Source: Apoda limacodes
Taxonomy: Eukaryota; Arthropoda; Insecta; Lepidoptera; Limacodidae
Assembly: GCA_946406115.1 (NCBI GenBank)
Contig: OX291544.1
Location: 20,229,521-20,293,520, forward strand
DNA length: 64,000 nt
Reading direction: 5' to 3'
Shown: positions 1-9,034 of the stretch, piece by piece
Layout of the letters: the number at the start of each line of letters is the position of its first letter
How positions within the stretch are numbered: the first letter of the stretch is position 1
Position numbers and translations under genes: made by a program
The notes under the pieces: generated by a model
Databases searched by the model: none
What the model was told of the DNA's origin: nothing
What the model saw: only the letters and a program-made list of their open reading frames with translations

Positions 1-44
1 GTTTTTATAGATAATGGTACGGAACCCTTAGTGCAACTCGCATT
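1..44 (+). repeat. 3' end fragment of the GGGTTCCGTACC repeat (family G)
   Basis: The window opens inside the last part of a repeat seen again near 42540 and 43980: a 'tttttatagataatggtac' block followed by GGAACCC. The GGTACGGAACCC here is the 3' subterminal arm that pairs with GGGTTCCGTACC at the 5' end of complete copies. The terminal palindrome is decayed. Confidence 0.65.
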
Positions 45-740
45 TAAACAATTTGTTTTTTGATAACTGAGTGAAACACGTCGTTTTTTATTTTTGACCA
101 AAATGCTAAATACCAATTTTTATACGTTTACCTTCATTTTCTTATCAACGATAGGAACTGTAGTAGCTATAGAAATGTAATAATATTATTACTATACTTA
201 AAGATATTAAAATGAGGTGGACCATGAGTACTGATTTGATACCTAAAAGATAAAGTCTGGTCAACGATTTATGCTAAAGAGATATTACAGTGACGGTTCA
301 AAGACCGTTTGATAGTATTTTTTCTAAAAGTCAAGGTTGCTCACACACGGCAACCAAAAGATAGCCATAAGTTACGTTCAACGAAGTAGTAGGTAAAATA
401 CCAATTTCTAGCACTTAATTTAGTACCTATAGGTATTATTTTGGTATCTTTTGCATTTTAATTCATTGTTCCTGTAAATATATAATCTTATATATTTTAG
501 ATTTTTGAACGCATATAATTATCAGTTTTTTTTACTACACAGTACGGTGTGATTTTATATAATAAAAAATACTAAAAACCAAAATTAAATCGCTATTATC
601 GTTATTGCTTTTTAAAAAACGCGCGAGCATTTATTTAATATTATTATTTTCGAATTCAATCACAGTCTTGAAAACACAAATAAAACTACTGGCAACCGTA
701 ACATCCAGCGTAATTAAAGTTGCAGCGTAAGTAATGTTTT
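45..740. other. AT-rich stretch without recognisable content
   Basis: Only short A/T runs are visible. I see no open reading frame with coding character, no splice-framed exon and no repeat shared with the rest of the window. Confidence 0.5.
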
Positions 741-911
741 TTAAAAGAGTAACTATCGAGTTTCTTGCCGGATTCTTTTTGGTACAAATCAACAACATTG
801 TGAACCGGAGGGAAGTTGGAAGGGTTCAAAAAATAATATTTCATAACTTTGACGATTCAAAAGTGATTGTAGAATCCTAATTTGAATAAACCATTTTGAC
901 TTTGACTTTGT
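741..911 (+). repeat. 3' end of a non-LTR element with TTTGAC tail (family T)
   Basis: This block recurs at 41768-41915 and, in shorter form, at 25851-25929. It contains 'ctatcgagtttcttgccgg', then 'caacattgtgaaccgg', 'ttgacgattcaaaagtg' and ends in short TTTGAC tandem units. Variable-length 3' microsatellite tails of this type are known at the ends of RTE- and CR1-like non-LTR retrotransposons. Assignment to a named family is inference. Confidence 0.6.
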
Positions 912-1191
912 TTTTATTGATTTATTTAAACTTTTACTTATGAATTCCCAATTTATTAAATTAAAAAGTGTTTTATAGGTATTTTATTTTAATTAGTATG
1001 CAATCAAATAGTTGTACAAATTTTAAAACCACTTAGAAATGGCAATTATAAAATTCATCCTAAATAATAAAAATACTTCTACTTTCTTTTTCTATTTCCC
1101 ATCAAGTCGAGCAAAAGGGCATAAAAAAAGGTACGGCTACCACCCTTTTCTCGAAGACATTCGGGCCATTTTCGACACTGTAGACGTTGTA

Positions 1192-1541
1192 GAAAAAAAA
1201 AACGGGTTGCACTCTTGGAGTGCCTGCAGAAGTGAAAACATACTCGCTATTTAGTTCCCATCACTTCTTATCCATATTTATTTATTAAAAATAATAACTT
1301 TTGTTTATTTACTTTTTTGACGTTGTATATTTGACAGCTCAATCTGTCATAGAATTAAAATCCCATATCCAACCTCCCTGTACTACTCATAATCGCCATA
1401 TACTAAAAATAAAAACTAACGTAATGTAAATAAAGGTCACGTGTCCTAACGCGAGTGACATCTTACGACTTTTCGATCAGGACACGTGACCTGACGTAAG
1501 TTTAACAGTCGTTACCCATCACAAAAAAGTGCTCGCCACGG
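1192..1541 (-). mobile_element. Helentron-like non-autonomous element, family M, copy A1
   Basis: The copy starts with an A-run, the palindrome GCACTCT-T-GGAGTGC (one stem mismatch) and then GAAGTGAAAAC. Its interior carries AGGTCACGTGTCCT (1434-1447) and AGGACACGTGACCT (1479-1492), a perfect 14-bp inverted repeat. The distal end is lost just before the adjacent microsatellite. The palindrome end is treated as 3', so the element is on the minus strand. The short reading frame from 1039 runs into the repeat and is not a gene. Other copies: 1671-1970, 3995-4365, 47703-48075, 52088-52452. Confidence 0.6.
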
Positions 1542-1564
1542 CCCCACAGTGTGATCAATTTATA

Positions 1565-1671
1565 AACAAACGAACGAACGAACGAACGAAAGTACGAACG
1601 AACGAACGAACGAACGAACGAACGAACAAACAAACAAACAAACAAACAAACAAACAAACAAACAATCAAAA
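1565..1671. repeat. (CGAA)n/(CAAA)n microsatellite
   Basis: About 13 CGAA units, with one interruption, pass into about 11 CAAA units. The array separates two partial copies of family M (A1 and A2). Internal microsatellites are a known feature of Helentron-derived HINE/DINE elements, so the array may have grown inside the element. Confidence 0.9.
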
Positions 1672-1970
1672 AACCTCCCTGTACTACTCATAATCGCCAT
1701 ATACTAAAAATAAAATAATAATGATTGTTTATTTACTTTTTTGACGTAGTATATTTGACATCGCAATCTGTCATAGAATTAAAATTCCATATCCAACCTC
1801 CCTGTACTACTCATAATCGCGAATACTAAAAATAAAAATTATAATAGGCGTGGCATTACGGTTTCCGTCTTACGCATTCCACGCTTAGGACACGTGACCT
1901 GACGCGAGTTTATCATTTTTTACCCATACCAAAAAAAGTGCACAACGCCGCTAAAGAAGTTTTCACTTCA
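1671..1970 (-). mobile_element. Family M, copy A2 (partial)
   Basis: The copy resumes at 'aacctccctgtactactcat', a motif also present in copy A1 around 1371, and continues to the opposite terminus 'gttttcacttc'. A2 belongs to the sub-type of copies B and C (GGCGTGGCATTACGG in place of the first CACGTG arm), while A1 belongs to the sub-type of copy D. The A1-microsatellite-A2 block is therefore a chimera or tandem insertion. Confidence 0.6.
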
Positions 1971-2930
1971 AAAACTAAAGCCCTTAATTTTCAGTTACCA
2001 AGAGGGAATAACATAGCAAATTATTTTATATTTCCAAAATACAATAAATTTGGTTATTGCATGTCAAATTTCCTCAATTTTATCACTAGCTGGCTCATCG
2101 ATCATCAAAATTTCTTAGGTACTTCCAGCAGACCCACAAGCCCCAAATTTTTAACTCAGTTATTGTTTAGCCTATACATAAAGCAAACTCTGATATTCCC
2201 AATTTTTAGTCCCGTTTTCTAGATACACAGTCTAAATTAGTAACTTTTATATCTGGCGTACGCACCCTAATCATTTTCCGTGAAAGTGAATGTTGCAATG
2301 AAATCTGAAATACTGTATGTAAATGAAGATTCTTGTAGACACGGGGTTGATCCTATTCCTGGAGATGAATTGGTGTTCGTTCCATTCTGTATGTAATATG
2401 TATATGACATCAGACAAATATTGAAAACTACCCTAAAAAAGGAAAAAGCTAAACGAGGATGGCCTGAAAACTAAAAAACTAACCTATTCTCAACAAATCA
2501 AAGAAGCAGCACTTCGGAATCCCCCCCAAATCTTAAAAGAAAAAAGGAGTACTGCCTACATGTACAAAAATGCACAAGTCTTGCAACGCCATGCCATACA
2601 AAGCTGTGAAATCGAATGTAAATCAAGTAGGTTAATTTAGTACCTACCTATCTATGGAAGCAGCTATCCAACCACATTGTCATAAATTGATACCTTGTTA
2701 GTTAGCTAACAAAATTTTGTCATCTGTAATAAGAATTAATGTATCCACCATTAAGATAAACAAAAAAGGGAGATACGGCATGTGATCAAAGACTTTGAGC
2801 GGTGCAAACTACGTACAATATTCGTTAGTCGCAACTAGTCGCAAGCCAATCTATCTGCTGGTGTACACGTGTTGTGAAACACTTTTTCACGTAAAGTAAA
2901 TAATAAAAACGACACAAAGTTATCGCCAAA
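1971..2930. other. Unassigned AT-rich sequence
   Basis: No confident feature. A 94-codon frame beginning at 1938 starts inside the family M terminus, so its first residues are repeat-derived and the frame is not a gene. A somewhat less AT-rich patch near 2430-2620 shows no recognisable protein similarity in any frame. Confidence 0.4.
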
Positions 2931-3056
2931 ATGTTGTGTTGTTCATTTATTAAGCGAACTAATCATTCCGGAAAGAAACGAAGTCCACAGGAATCACTTT
3001 TCATACGAAAGGTTATAAAATATGATATTTTTCCATATAAATGCCATTTTTTTTAA
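2931..3056 (+). other. Possible short coding exon, unrecognised
   Basis: A 41-codon frame starts in a good insect start context (CGCCAAAATG) and begins MLCCSFIKRT, followed by a basic stretch (GKKR). A weak splice donor, AAG|GTTATA, lies at about codon 27; beyond it the sequence becomes AT-rich and loses coding character. The upstream 150 bp contain TACACGTG and CACTTTTTCACGT and are less AT-rich than the surroundings, which could indicate a 5' region. The Cys-rich start loosely recalls THAP-type N-termini, but too little is visible to assign a family. It may be chance. Confidence 0.15.
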
Positions 3057-3994
3057 ATATTATATATGTTTGTGATAACGAGATAGATTTTTGAAATCCA
3101 GCAAGTGTGAGTGCAACGCATAATTATTTTTATCATTCGCTTTGTTCCCATTCGTCGGTACCGTCAACATTTTTGTAATCACAAAATTTTTGTACATTTG
3201 TTTTATAGTGTTCAAGTTCTAATTTAGTTCATAGTCAAGTGTTGTAAAGTTAGGTTCCATCACTTTCATAAAATTAAAACAGCAATATCAAGAACGACGA
3301 AACGACAGAAACTAAACAAATTGTCATTATTTAAAGGATGTAAATAAATAAGAATTGTATAATTGATAATACTTTTGGTAGATATAATCTTAGCATAAGT
3401 AAAGTTTACAGTAAGTTACTGACTACTTTAACTTTTGTACATATATTTTTTTATTTACTTAGTTTATTAATACTGGCATTTTTTTTTGCATTTAAGTAAA
3501 TGATGTAAAAAGACTCTATTTATGTTATTTTTGCATAATTTATCAACAAGAGTTATCCCATGAGATTTTAATATTTTTACCTAATCACGTATTAATTAAG
3601 TCGAGAAATATTCAATGATCAAATAAGTTTATGATAAAAATTTTAGTTTCACTGTGGATAGGTATGCCATAAACGTTTTTTAAGCTTGATTTTGCGAAAA
3701 ATTGAAGTTAAATATTAAATATAATTTTTGTGTTTCTATTTATTTGGACTTATTTTTTTGTTGATGGTACCTTACGATTAATCAGTTCGGGGAATACCCA
3801 AAAATATTATAATAAAAACAACGATAACGTTTAACGATAAACTCACAAAGAATATTTGCTATTGTGACGTATATATCAAAATGTAGATTATATAGTAACG
3901 TATGTCACACATCTTTTTAAATTTGGACTTAAGTTGTTATATGTATATCAAAGGATGAACATATTTATTTTTTGATACTACGGCTCAAATAAGC
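3057..3994. other. AT-rich stretch without recognisable content
   Basis: Long T-runs and poly-A/T tracts. No coding frame, tRNA-like fold or shared repeat was recognised. Confidence 0.5.
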
Positions 3995-4365
3995 AAAAAA
4001 AAAACGAGTTGCACTCCAGGAGTGCCGGCAGAAGTGAAAACCTTTACACACGATTCGCGCTTAACACTCAAATATGTCACAAGACATGTCTTTGACATTG
4101 TCAAGAAATAATAATGTTTGTTTATTTACTTTTTTGACGTAGTATATTTGACATCGCAATCTGTCGTAGAATTAAAATTCCATATCCAACCTCCCTGTAC
4201 TACTCATAATCGCGAATACTAAAAATAAAAATTATAATAGGCGTAGCATTACGGTTTCCGTCTTACGAATTTTTTACGATTAGGACACGTGACCTGACGC
4301 GAGTTTATCATTTTTTACCCATACCAAAAAAAGTGCACAACGCCGCTAAAGAAGTTTTCACTTCA
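3995..4365 (-). mobile_element. Family M, copy B (near complete)
   Basis: This copy has the A-run, the palindrome GCACTCC-A-GGAGTGC, the arm GAAGTGAAAAC, the body motifs shared with copies A2 and C, and the other arm GTTTTCACTTC at 4355-4365. Total length is about 370 bp. The first internal CACGTG arm is replaced by GGCGTAGCATTACGG; only the second (GGACACGTGACC) remains. No coding capacity. Confidence 0.65.
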
Positions 4366-4374
4366 AAAAAATGT

Positions 4375-4627
4375 TTGTCAGCTCTGACACACGAATGGAG
4401 TTAGTTCGCCAGCTGTCATCTGAAGTGAAGATTTTGATGAGATCTATAACTTTTGTAATAAAACTACTAATCTACGATCTTTAGTCACGGAGATATAGCC
4501 TTTTTATATGTTGACAGCTGTCATCTGAAATATATTAGAAAGATTTCATTCTTTCATGAAAGAGTAACGCTCGATTTTACTACCCATTATTTTTTCATAC
4601 CACGGGCCTTATATTGCTTCTTAGGTC
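4375..4627 (-). repeat. Repeat family N, copy 1
   Basis: The copy starts ten bases after family M copy B ends. Its reverse complement matches 14082-14468: both contain TGACAGCTGTCA cores, 'gctatatctccgt', 'catcaagat', 'ctttcatgaa' and 'aaggcccgt'. No terminal inverted repeat or reading frame was seen. It is an interspersed repeat of unknown class, possibly a non-autonomous DNA element. Confidence 0.55.
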
Positions 4628-5017
4628 TAATAGGTCATCGTTTCTACGATATTAAATAGTAAAGACTTCGTTAAGTACAATTACATCAGTTTATAGCGCT
4701 TTGCTTAGCATTCCATGAATTTACCGTGCGGAAACCGGGTCCATCGTGTTTGCCACTTTTGTAGCATAGATTAAAGGCTAATCTAGTCTGCACCGGCCGT
4801 TAAGGAGTCCCTTGCTTGCAATATGCATAACGCTCACCTACACTTACTAATTAACTCAGTCTTGCCTAGCCAAATTTGGAAAGATCCATGTAAGGCTGCT
4901 TTGGGTACTAGTTATACTTACCGTATTTTCTTTCAGAACCTGTTCTTTCAATAGGATATATACAGAGTTTTTACTGGTCTATCTTCAGCTATTACTTCTT
5001 CTGTATAAAAAAAAAAC
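4628..5017. other. Unassigned sequence
   Basis: No frame or repeat recognised. The segment is less AT-rich than its surroundings ('cggaaaccgggtccatcgtg') but shows no coding pattern. Confidence 0.4.
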
Positions 5018-5209
5018 TGGTTGCCTGTAAAGTCGGTATACGGGCGAAAGTTTTACGTGACAATGATTTTATGTCTGTCTCTCTCGCTCTTAGGCGGGCG
5101 CGTGCCTCTCACTCGCTCTCATTGTGAGCGCATAACGTGAGCGGAGCGTAACGCAGTTTTCTGAAGTGTCACCCGGCAAACCAATTTATAAGACGTTGTC
5201 ACGTCAAAA
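5018..5209 (+). repeat. GC-rich interspersed repeat
   Basis: A compact GC-rich block begins GGTTGCCTGTAAAGTCGGTA, contains CT-rich 'tctgtctctctcgctctt' and GCGGGCGCGTGC, and ends near GACGTTGTCACGTCAA. Its base composition is far from the flanks. I associate it with a common lepidopteran repeat but cannot name it. No coding frame. Confidence 0.45.
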
Positions 5210-5750
5210 TTACTTAGGTTCATCCTATTCAGGTTATTTCTGAAAAAGTCGTCATAGGTATTTTACGCAGTCTGTGTTCTTTAGGGATATTTCATTCCAA
5301 CTGAAAATTGAATTATATCGGCAGCATATGTTTAAATTGAGTGTAAGTATAGGTAGGTTTTATATGTCTTGTCTGAATGATGAGATGACAGTTATCATTT
5401 TATAGAGTTTGCAGTATTGCTCTCTTTTACCAAGCTAATGTCTTTTGTTTGTGCTACTGATAGATTTACGAATTTGTGTTTGATTTCCAGGACTCTAACG
5501 TGGTGATATATGGAATTGTGTAGTAGGGGCCCATATCAAGGAGTACCTTGCATGCAATCAATATGTAAGCTATCTGTATATAAGCTCTTCCTATTGATTC
5601 AATACAAATAAAAAGTTGATTCAATGACTTTAATAATAACTAAGTTGGTTTGGTCAGGGAGAGTCATCTGGTAGGCTTAAGGTAAACTTCAATACACCAA
5701 CAAATAACTTTTTATGTATTTATTCTATTTTAGCATAATTTTCTCGCATC
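5210..5750. other. Unassigned AT-rich sequence
   Basis: No coding frame, structural RNA or window-internal repeat was recognised. Confidence 0.45.
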
Positions 5751-5885
5751 CTTGTTGGTAGTGTGGCCAGGTGCTGTGCAGAGGGTGTGGTTCCGATTCC
5801 CGCACTGGACAAACATTTATTTCATAATGTAAACATTAGTGTTTGTCTTGAGTCTGAGTATATTTATGTATGATACATATGAATT
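5751..5885 (+). mobile_element. tRNA-derived SINE
   Basis: A tRNA-like head carries an A-box-like TGGTAGTGTGGCCAG and a B-box-like GGTTCCGATTCCCGC. A body follows with 'aacattagtgtttgtcttg' and 'tatttatgtat'. The same body appears reversed at 20145-20285, 30962-31090 and 50145-50358. The head lacks a complete cloverleaf, so this is not a tRNA gene. SINEs of this kind are transcribed by RNA polymerase III and mobilised by LINE proteins. Confidence 0.7.
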
Positions 5886-6960
5886 TACAAAAAAAAGTAA
5901 TATTTATGTATTTGTCTCCATTTTCTGGTACCCATAACACAAGATTTACTAACTTTCGGCCCAGACGGTGACATAACATAAATGCCAAAAATATTTATTT
6001 ATTTATAATTTTCGTACTCATTAATGAAATTTACAGCAACATTAGATAAAATTCCTGTTACCATCTTACTTTAAAATACAGTTAAATAATCCTGCTGTGT
6101 ATTCGCTGACCAACAAAAAGTTTTTACGGGCCTGGCATTTCGTTTCAGAAATCGAAAGCATTTGTTTTATAAAGTTTTTGCAGCATATTTTGAAATTGTT
6201 ATGATTAATATTCCGTTTGTTTGACCTGCCATTACTTTTTTTCTCCCCTTTAACACGTGTCTGCTTTTCATTAGTGGTATTTTGTACATACAAAAGTTGC
6301 AGTTGGTCATGAGTAACTTAAGAGTAATTTTTATTTATATGTTGGTGATAAATTTAACATAATAGTCTGACAATGACAATGGGTAAATAAAATAAATAGT
6401 GTAAGAGTCATTTCACTCAATATGCGCTGATAAATGAAAAACATCCTGTCGTTACATCAACCTAAAAATTGTACTTGTCATAAAATGTACCAAACATAAC
6501 ATTTTTTGGTAACGTAAGTGTCTTTTTTTCAAGGCAAAGTTGTTTTAATGACCATATAGTCGATGGATCGGAAGATTTACAGTCAAAATGCATATATAAC
6601 TCAGTTTTGCCATTTTGGCGGTTACATTTACATTCATTCATATTACAGATACCATATCAATATAACTTTTTTTTTCTTTAATGGAGTGACTTGGCAAACG
6701 CATACAGCAACATAATCTACTAAGTAATTTAAGGAGTCCTCCATAAAATATATGTACAGAGACAAATGATATATTATTTAAATTTATATTATTTCTTTAA
6801 TAAAGTAATTCGCTTCTAATATAATTTTCACGGAACATCTGCAGATCTTAAATAAATGAACAAATGCATATAATTTTGGTTTACATAATACTATTATAGA
6901 AACGGAAATACAATAGGCGAATTTATTTTTAAGTAGTAATCTCTACCAAACAACGTTAGA
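5886..6960. other. AT-rich stretch, no gene seen
   Basis: A 75-codon minus-strand frame at 6066-6293 has low-complexity Asn/Lys composition typical of AT-rich non-coding DNA and no splice context. Nothing else recognised. Confidence 0.45.
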
Positions 6961-7041
6961 GACGCACGAAATTCAAAGTTAAGCAACGTCGGGCTTGGTC
7001 AGTGATAAGATGGGTGACCGCTTAGCGGCACACTTTTTGTT
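6961..7041 (+). repeat. 5S rRNA-derived fragment (not a gene)
   Basis: The sequence AAGTTAAGCAACGTCGGGC, then GGTCAGT and GATGGGTGACCGC, followed by CACAC and a T-run, matches the 3' half of eukaryotic 5S rRNA including the internal control region. The 5' half is absent and several positions are changed, so it cannot be a functional 5S gene. A second copy lies inverted at 8951-9020. A 5S pseudogene or a 5S-derived SINE head are the two likely origins. Confidence 0.75.
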
Positions 7042-7300
7042 TTTGTTGGTTTTCGTAAATTACGTACGTAAATTTACATGCGTGTTATTAACATCGGTTG
7101 AGTGCAAGTCGTACTAGCGCACTGCGGGTTGCGTACCACGATTTACGTAATTCACGTTTTTTTCTCTCAATAATAAGCTAGATGGCGCTGTACCGGTAAT
7201 TAAAAATAGGCCTATTTTTATAATTTGTTGTTATACTTTAGAGTTCACACTATTTTTCATTGCAATTTCAAAGTTTGTATGTATTACTTTTTTTATGATA
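7042..7300. other. Sequence following the 5S fragment
   Basis: It contains ATTTACGTAATTCACG and GTAAATTACGTACG, partly palindromic ACGTAA motifs. It is not shared with the sequence next to the second 5S copy. Confidence 0.3.
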
Positions 7301-7545
7301 AAGCAAAAACAACGAAAATGTGTTTCTTGTATGGGACCCACTTAAATTTTAACTTTTAATTATTTGTTAGATAAACCCCCATTATAACACATATTCTGTA
7401 AAAAATAAAAATAAGTAGAAGTACCTATTTCTGTCTAAAAGAGTCTTTTAATGGTTGGACTGACAGACAGACGAACAGATAGACACTGAAGGCTTAGCAA
7501 TAGGGTTCCGTTGGCACCCTTAAGGCACAGAACCCTAAAAAGGAA
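7301..7545 (-). repeat. Family G, degenerate 5' copy
   Basis: Read on the minus strand this starts with AGGGTTCTGTGCC, then the GTCTGTCTGTCAGTCC run, and ends in the 'gggtcccatacaag' segment typical of family G before its 3' half. The 3' subterminal arm and palindrome are missing. Confidence 0.55.
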
Positions 7546-8264
7546 AAAAAGATTAAAAAAATAGTAGGATATGGTAAGTGAACTAAAAAGGTCTTTTAAT
7601 AAATAAAATTTACTTTTATTATGTTATCGAAGCGCAAAAATACGCCGTTTTTGTGCAAATTTTGTGGCTAAACTATAGCATCTAAAGAATTAAAAAAAAT
7701 ATATGTTATAAAACTTGCTTTCGTCTAGTGCATTACCTTACTGAATGATTTTCATTTATTGTATTTAATGCAATAAAAAATCTGGAAGTGACCGTTGTTT
7801 CAACACTTGTGCAATTTTTTAAAGCGTGTTTTGTTTTTGTTTGTAATGAAAGTTGGTAAAATAATGAAATTATCTGGCTATCTAGTGCATTAAATCTAAG
7901 TTGTAGCAAAAAGTCAAAAAATGTGACTACTAACCGGTAATAACTTTAAATTCCTTACAAAAAATTAACAGTTTCAAGGCGTCATTATGGTATAAATAAC
8001 TTAAGAAGTATATAAGTAGTAGTATAGTATATATCTCATAGTAATGTATTTGACATTATCTAATGATTTTTAGTACATTTACATGCACAAGGTTAGAATT
8101 ACAAAAATTAGCTTTCTGGCCTATATCGCCCTCTTAAACTAAAAATACGTTCCATACACAAATACTTATATCTATAACATAAAACCACAAATTGATGAAA
8201 TATTTCACTTTATTTTTGTAGAGTATTATCAGTCATAATAAAATTTTTACATATATGTCAATAA
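7546..8264. other. AT-rich stretch without recognisable content
   Basis: No coding frame, repeat or RNA structure recognised. Confidence 0.45.
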
Positions 8265-8602
8265 TCTATACTAATATAATAAAGAGGAAAGATTTGGTTG
8301 TTTGTTTGTTTGTATTGAATAGGCTCCGAAACTACTGAACCGATCTGGAAAATTCTTTTACCATGAGAGGCCTAAATTATCCCTGATGAACATAGGCTAC
8401 TTTTTATCGCGGGAAAATGCTTCATTCCTACGGGAAAATGGGTAATAGGACAACGGGTAGTAAAAATTATCCTTCCGTACTTATCTTTTTTACATAACTT
8501 CTAAACTTTCTCTTGTTTTTCTATAATTGAGGAGTTGCCGTAAGAATCTACGCCGATAACGAAATTTAGCGCGGGCAAAGCCGCTGGCAGAAGCTAGTAT
8601 AA
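8265..8602 (+). mobile_element. MITE/Helitron-like repeat (CTATACTAAT...GAAGCTAGTAT)
   Basis: The copy opens 'ctatactaatataataaaga' with GGAAAGATTTG and TTGTTTGTTTGT. It contains 'aggctccgaaactactgaac' and 'aaattattcctg'-like motifs and ends GCGGGCAAAGCCGCTGG followed by AGAAGCTAGTAT. This layout is a common lepidopteran non-autonomous repeat. Degraded relatives occur at 28140-28700, 37615-37915 and 41245-41425. Confidence 0.6.
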
Positions 8603-8950
8603 TATATATCGGCGGTGATGCATCAAGAGTACAGAAGCTACACAGAGCATAAGTGCGTCACGTAGACAACGATACTAGCGACAACTACTCATCGATTGTG
8701 GTGCCACGTAGTGAACAAGTGCCACGAAACTGTTGAATGCCTTTGTTAGTTTGGTATAGTGAAATAGTGATAAAATGTGATTATAGTGCGATACTTGTAT
8801 AATTGCCGAATGTTATAATTATAACCTCAATTGGGGCAGTATTCCCAAGTTGCCCGACACGCAATAAACGCCCAAGTAATCTCCTGACCCTTGCCCTACC
8901 TCGGTTGCGCCGGCATGTATATACCACTACTACACCACATCAAAAATAAA
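8603..8950. other. Unassigned, with a GC-rich patch at 8820-8935
   Basis: The patch at 8820-8935 (AACCTCAATTGGGGCAG to CGGTTGCGCCGGCATG) stands out from the AT-rich flanks and lies directly beside the inverted 5S fragment. No reading frame is clear. It may be the body of the 5S-linked repeat or an unrelated insertion. Confidence 0.3.
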
Positions 8951-9020
8951 AAGTGTGCTGCTAAGCGGTCACCGATCCAATTTCTAACCAAGCAAGACGT
9001 TGATTAACTTTGAATATCGT
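8951..9020 (-). repeat. 5S rRNA-derived fragment, second copy
   Basis: On the minus strand: ATTCAAAGTTAATCAACGTC, TTGCTTGGTTAG, GATCGGTGACCGCTTAGCAG, then CACAC and a T-run. It shares diagnostic changes with 6961-7041 (CCGCTTAGC[AG]GCACAC instead of the normal 5S 3' end), so both copies derive from one altered progenitor rather than independently from 5S genes. Confidence 0.7.
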
Positions 9021-9034
9021 TTTCAACAAACATA

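Noticed and set aside
1938..2222. 94-codon frame that could be read as a small gene
   Set aside because: Its first part is the terminus of family M copy A2, and the rest is AT-rich without motif.
5751..5885. tRNA gene suggested by A- and B-box-like motifs
   Set aside because: No acceptor stem, the B box has an extra base and the downstream body is shared with other copies, so it is a SINE.
6961..7041. Functional 5S rRNA gene
   Set aside because: Only the 3' half is present, the end is altered, and the same altered form recurs at 8951-9020.
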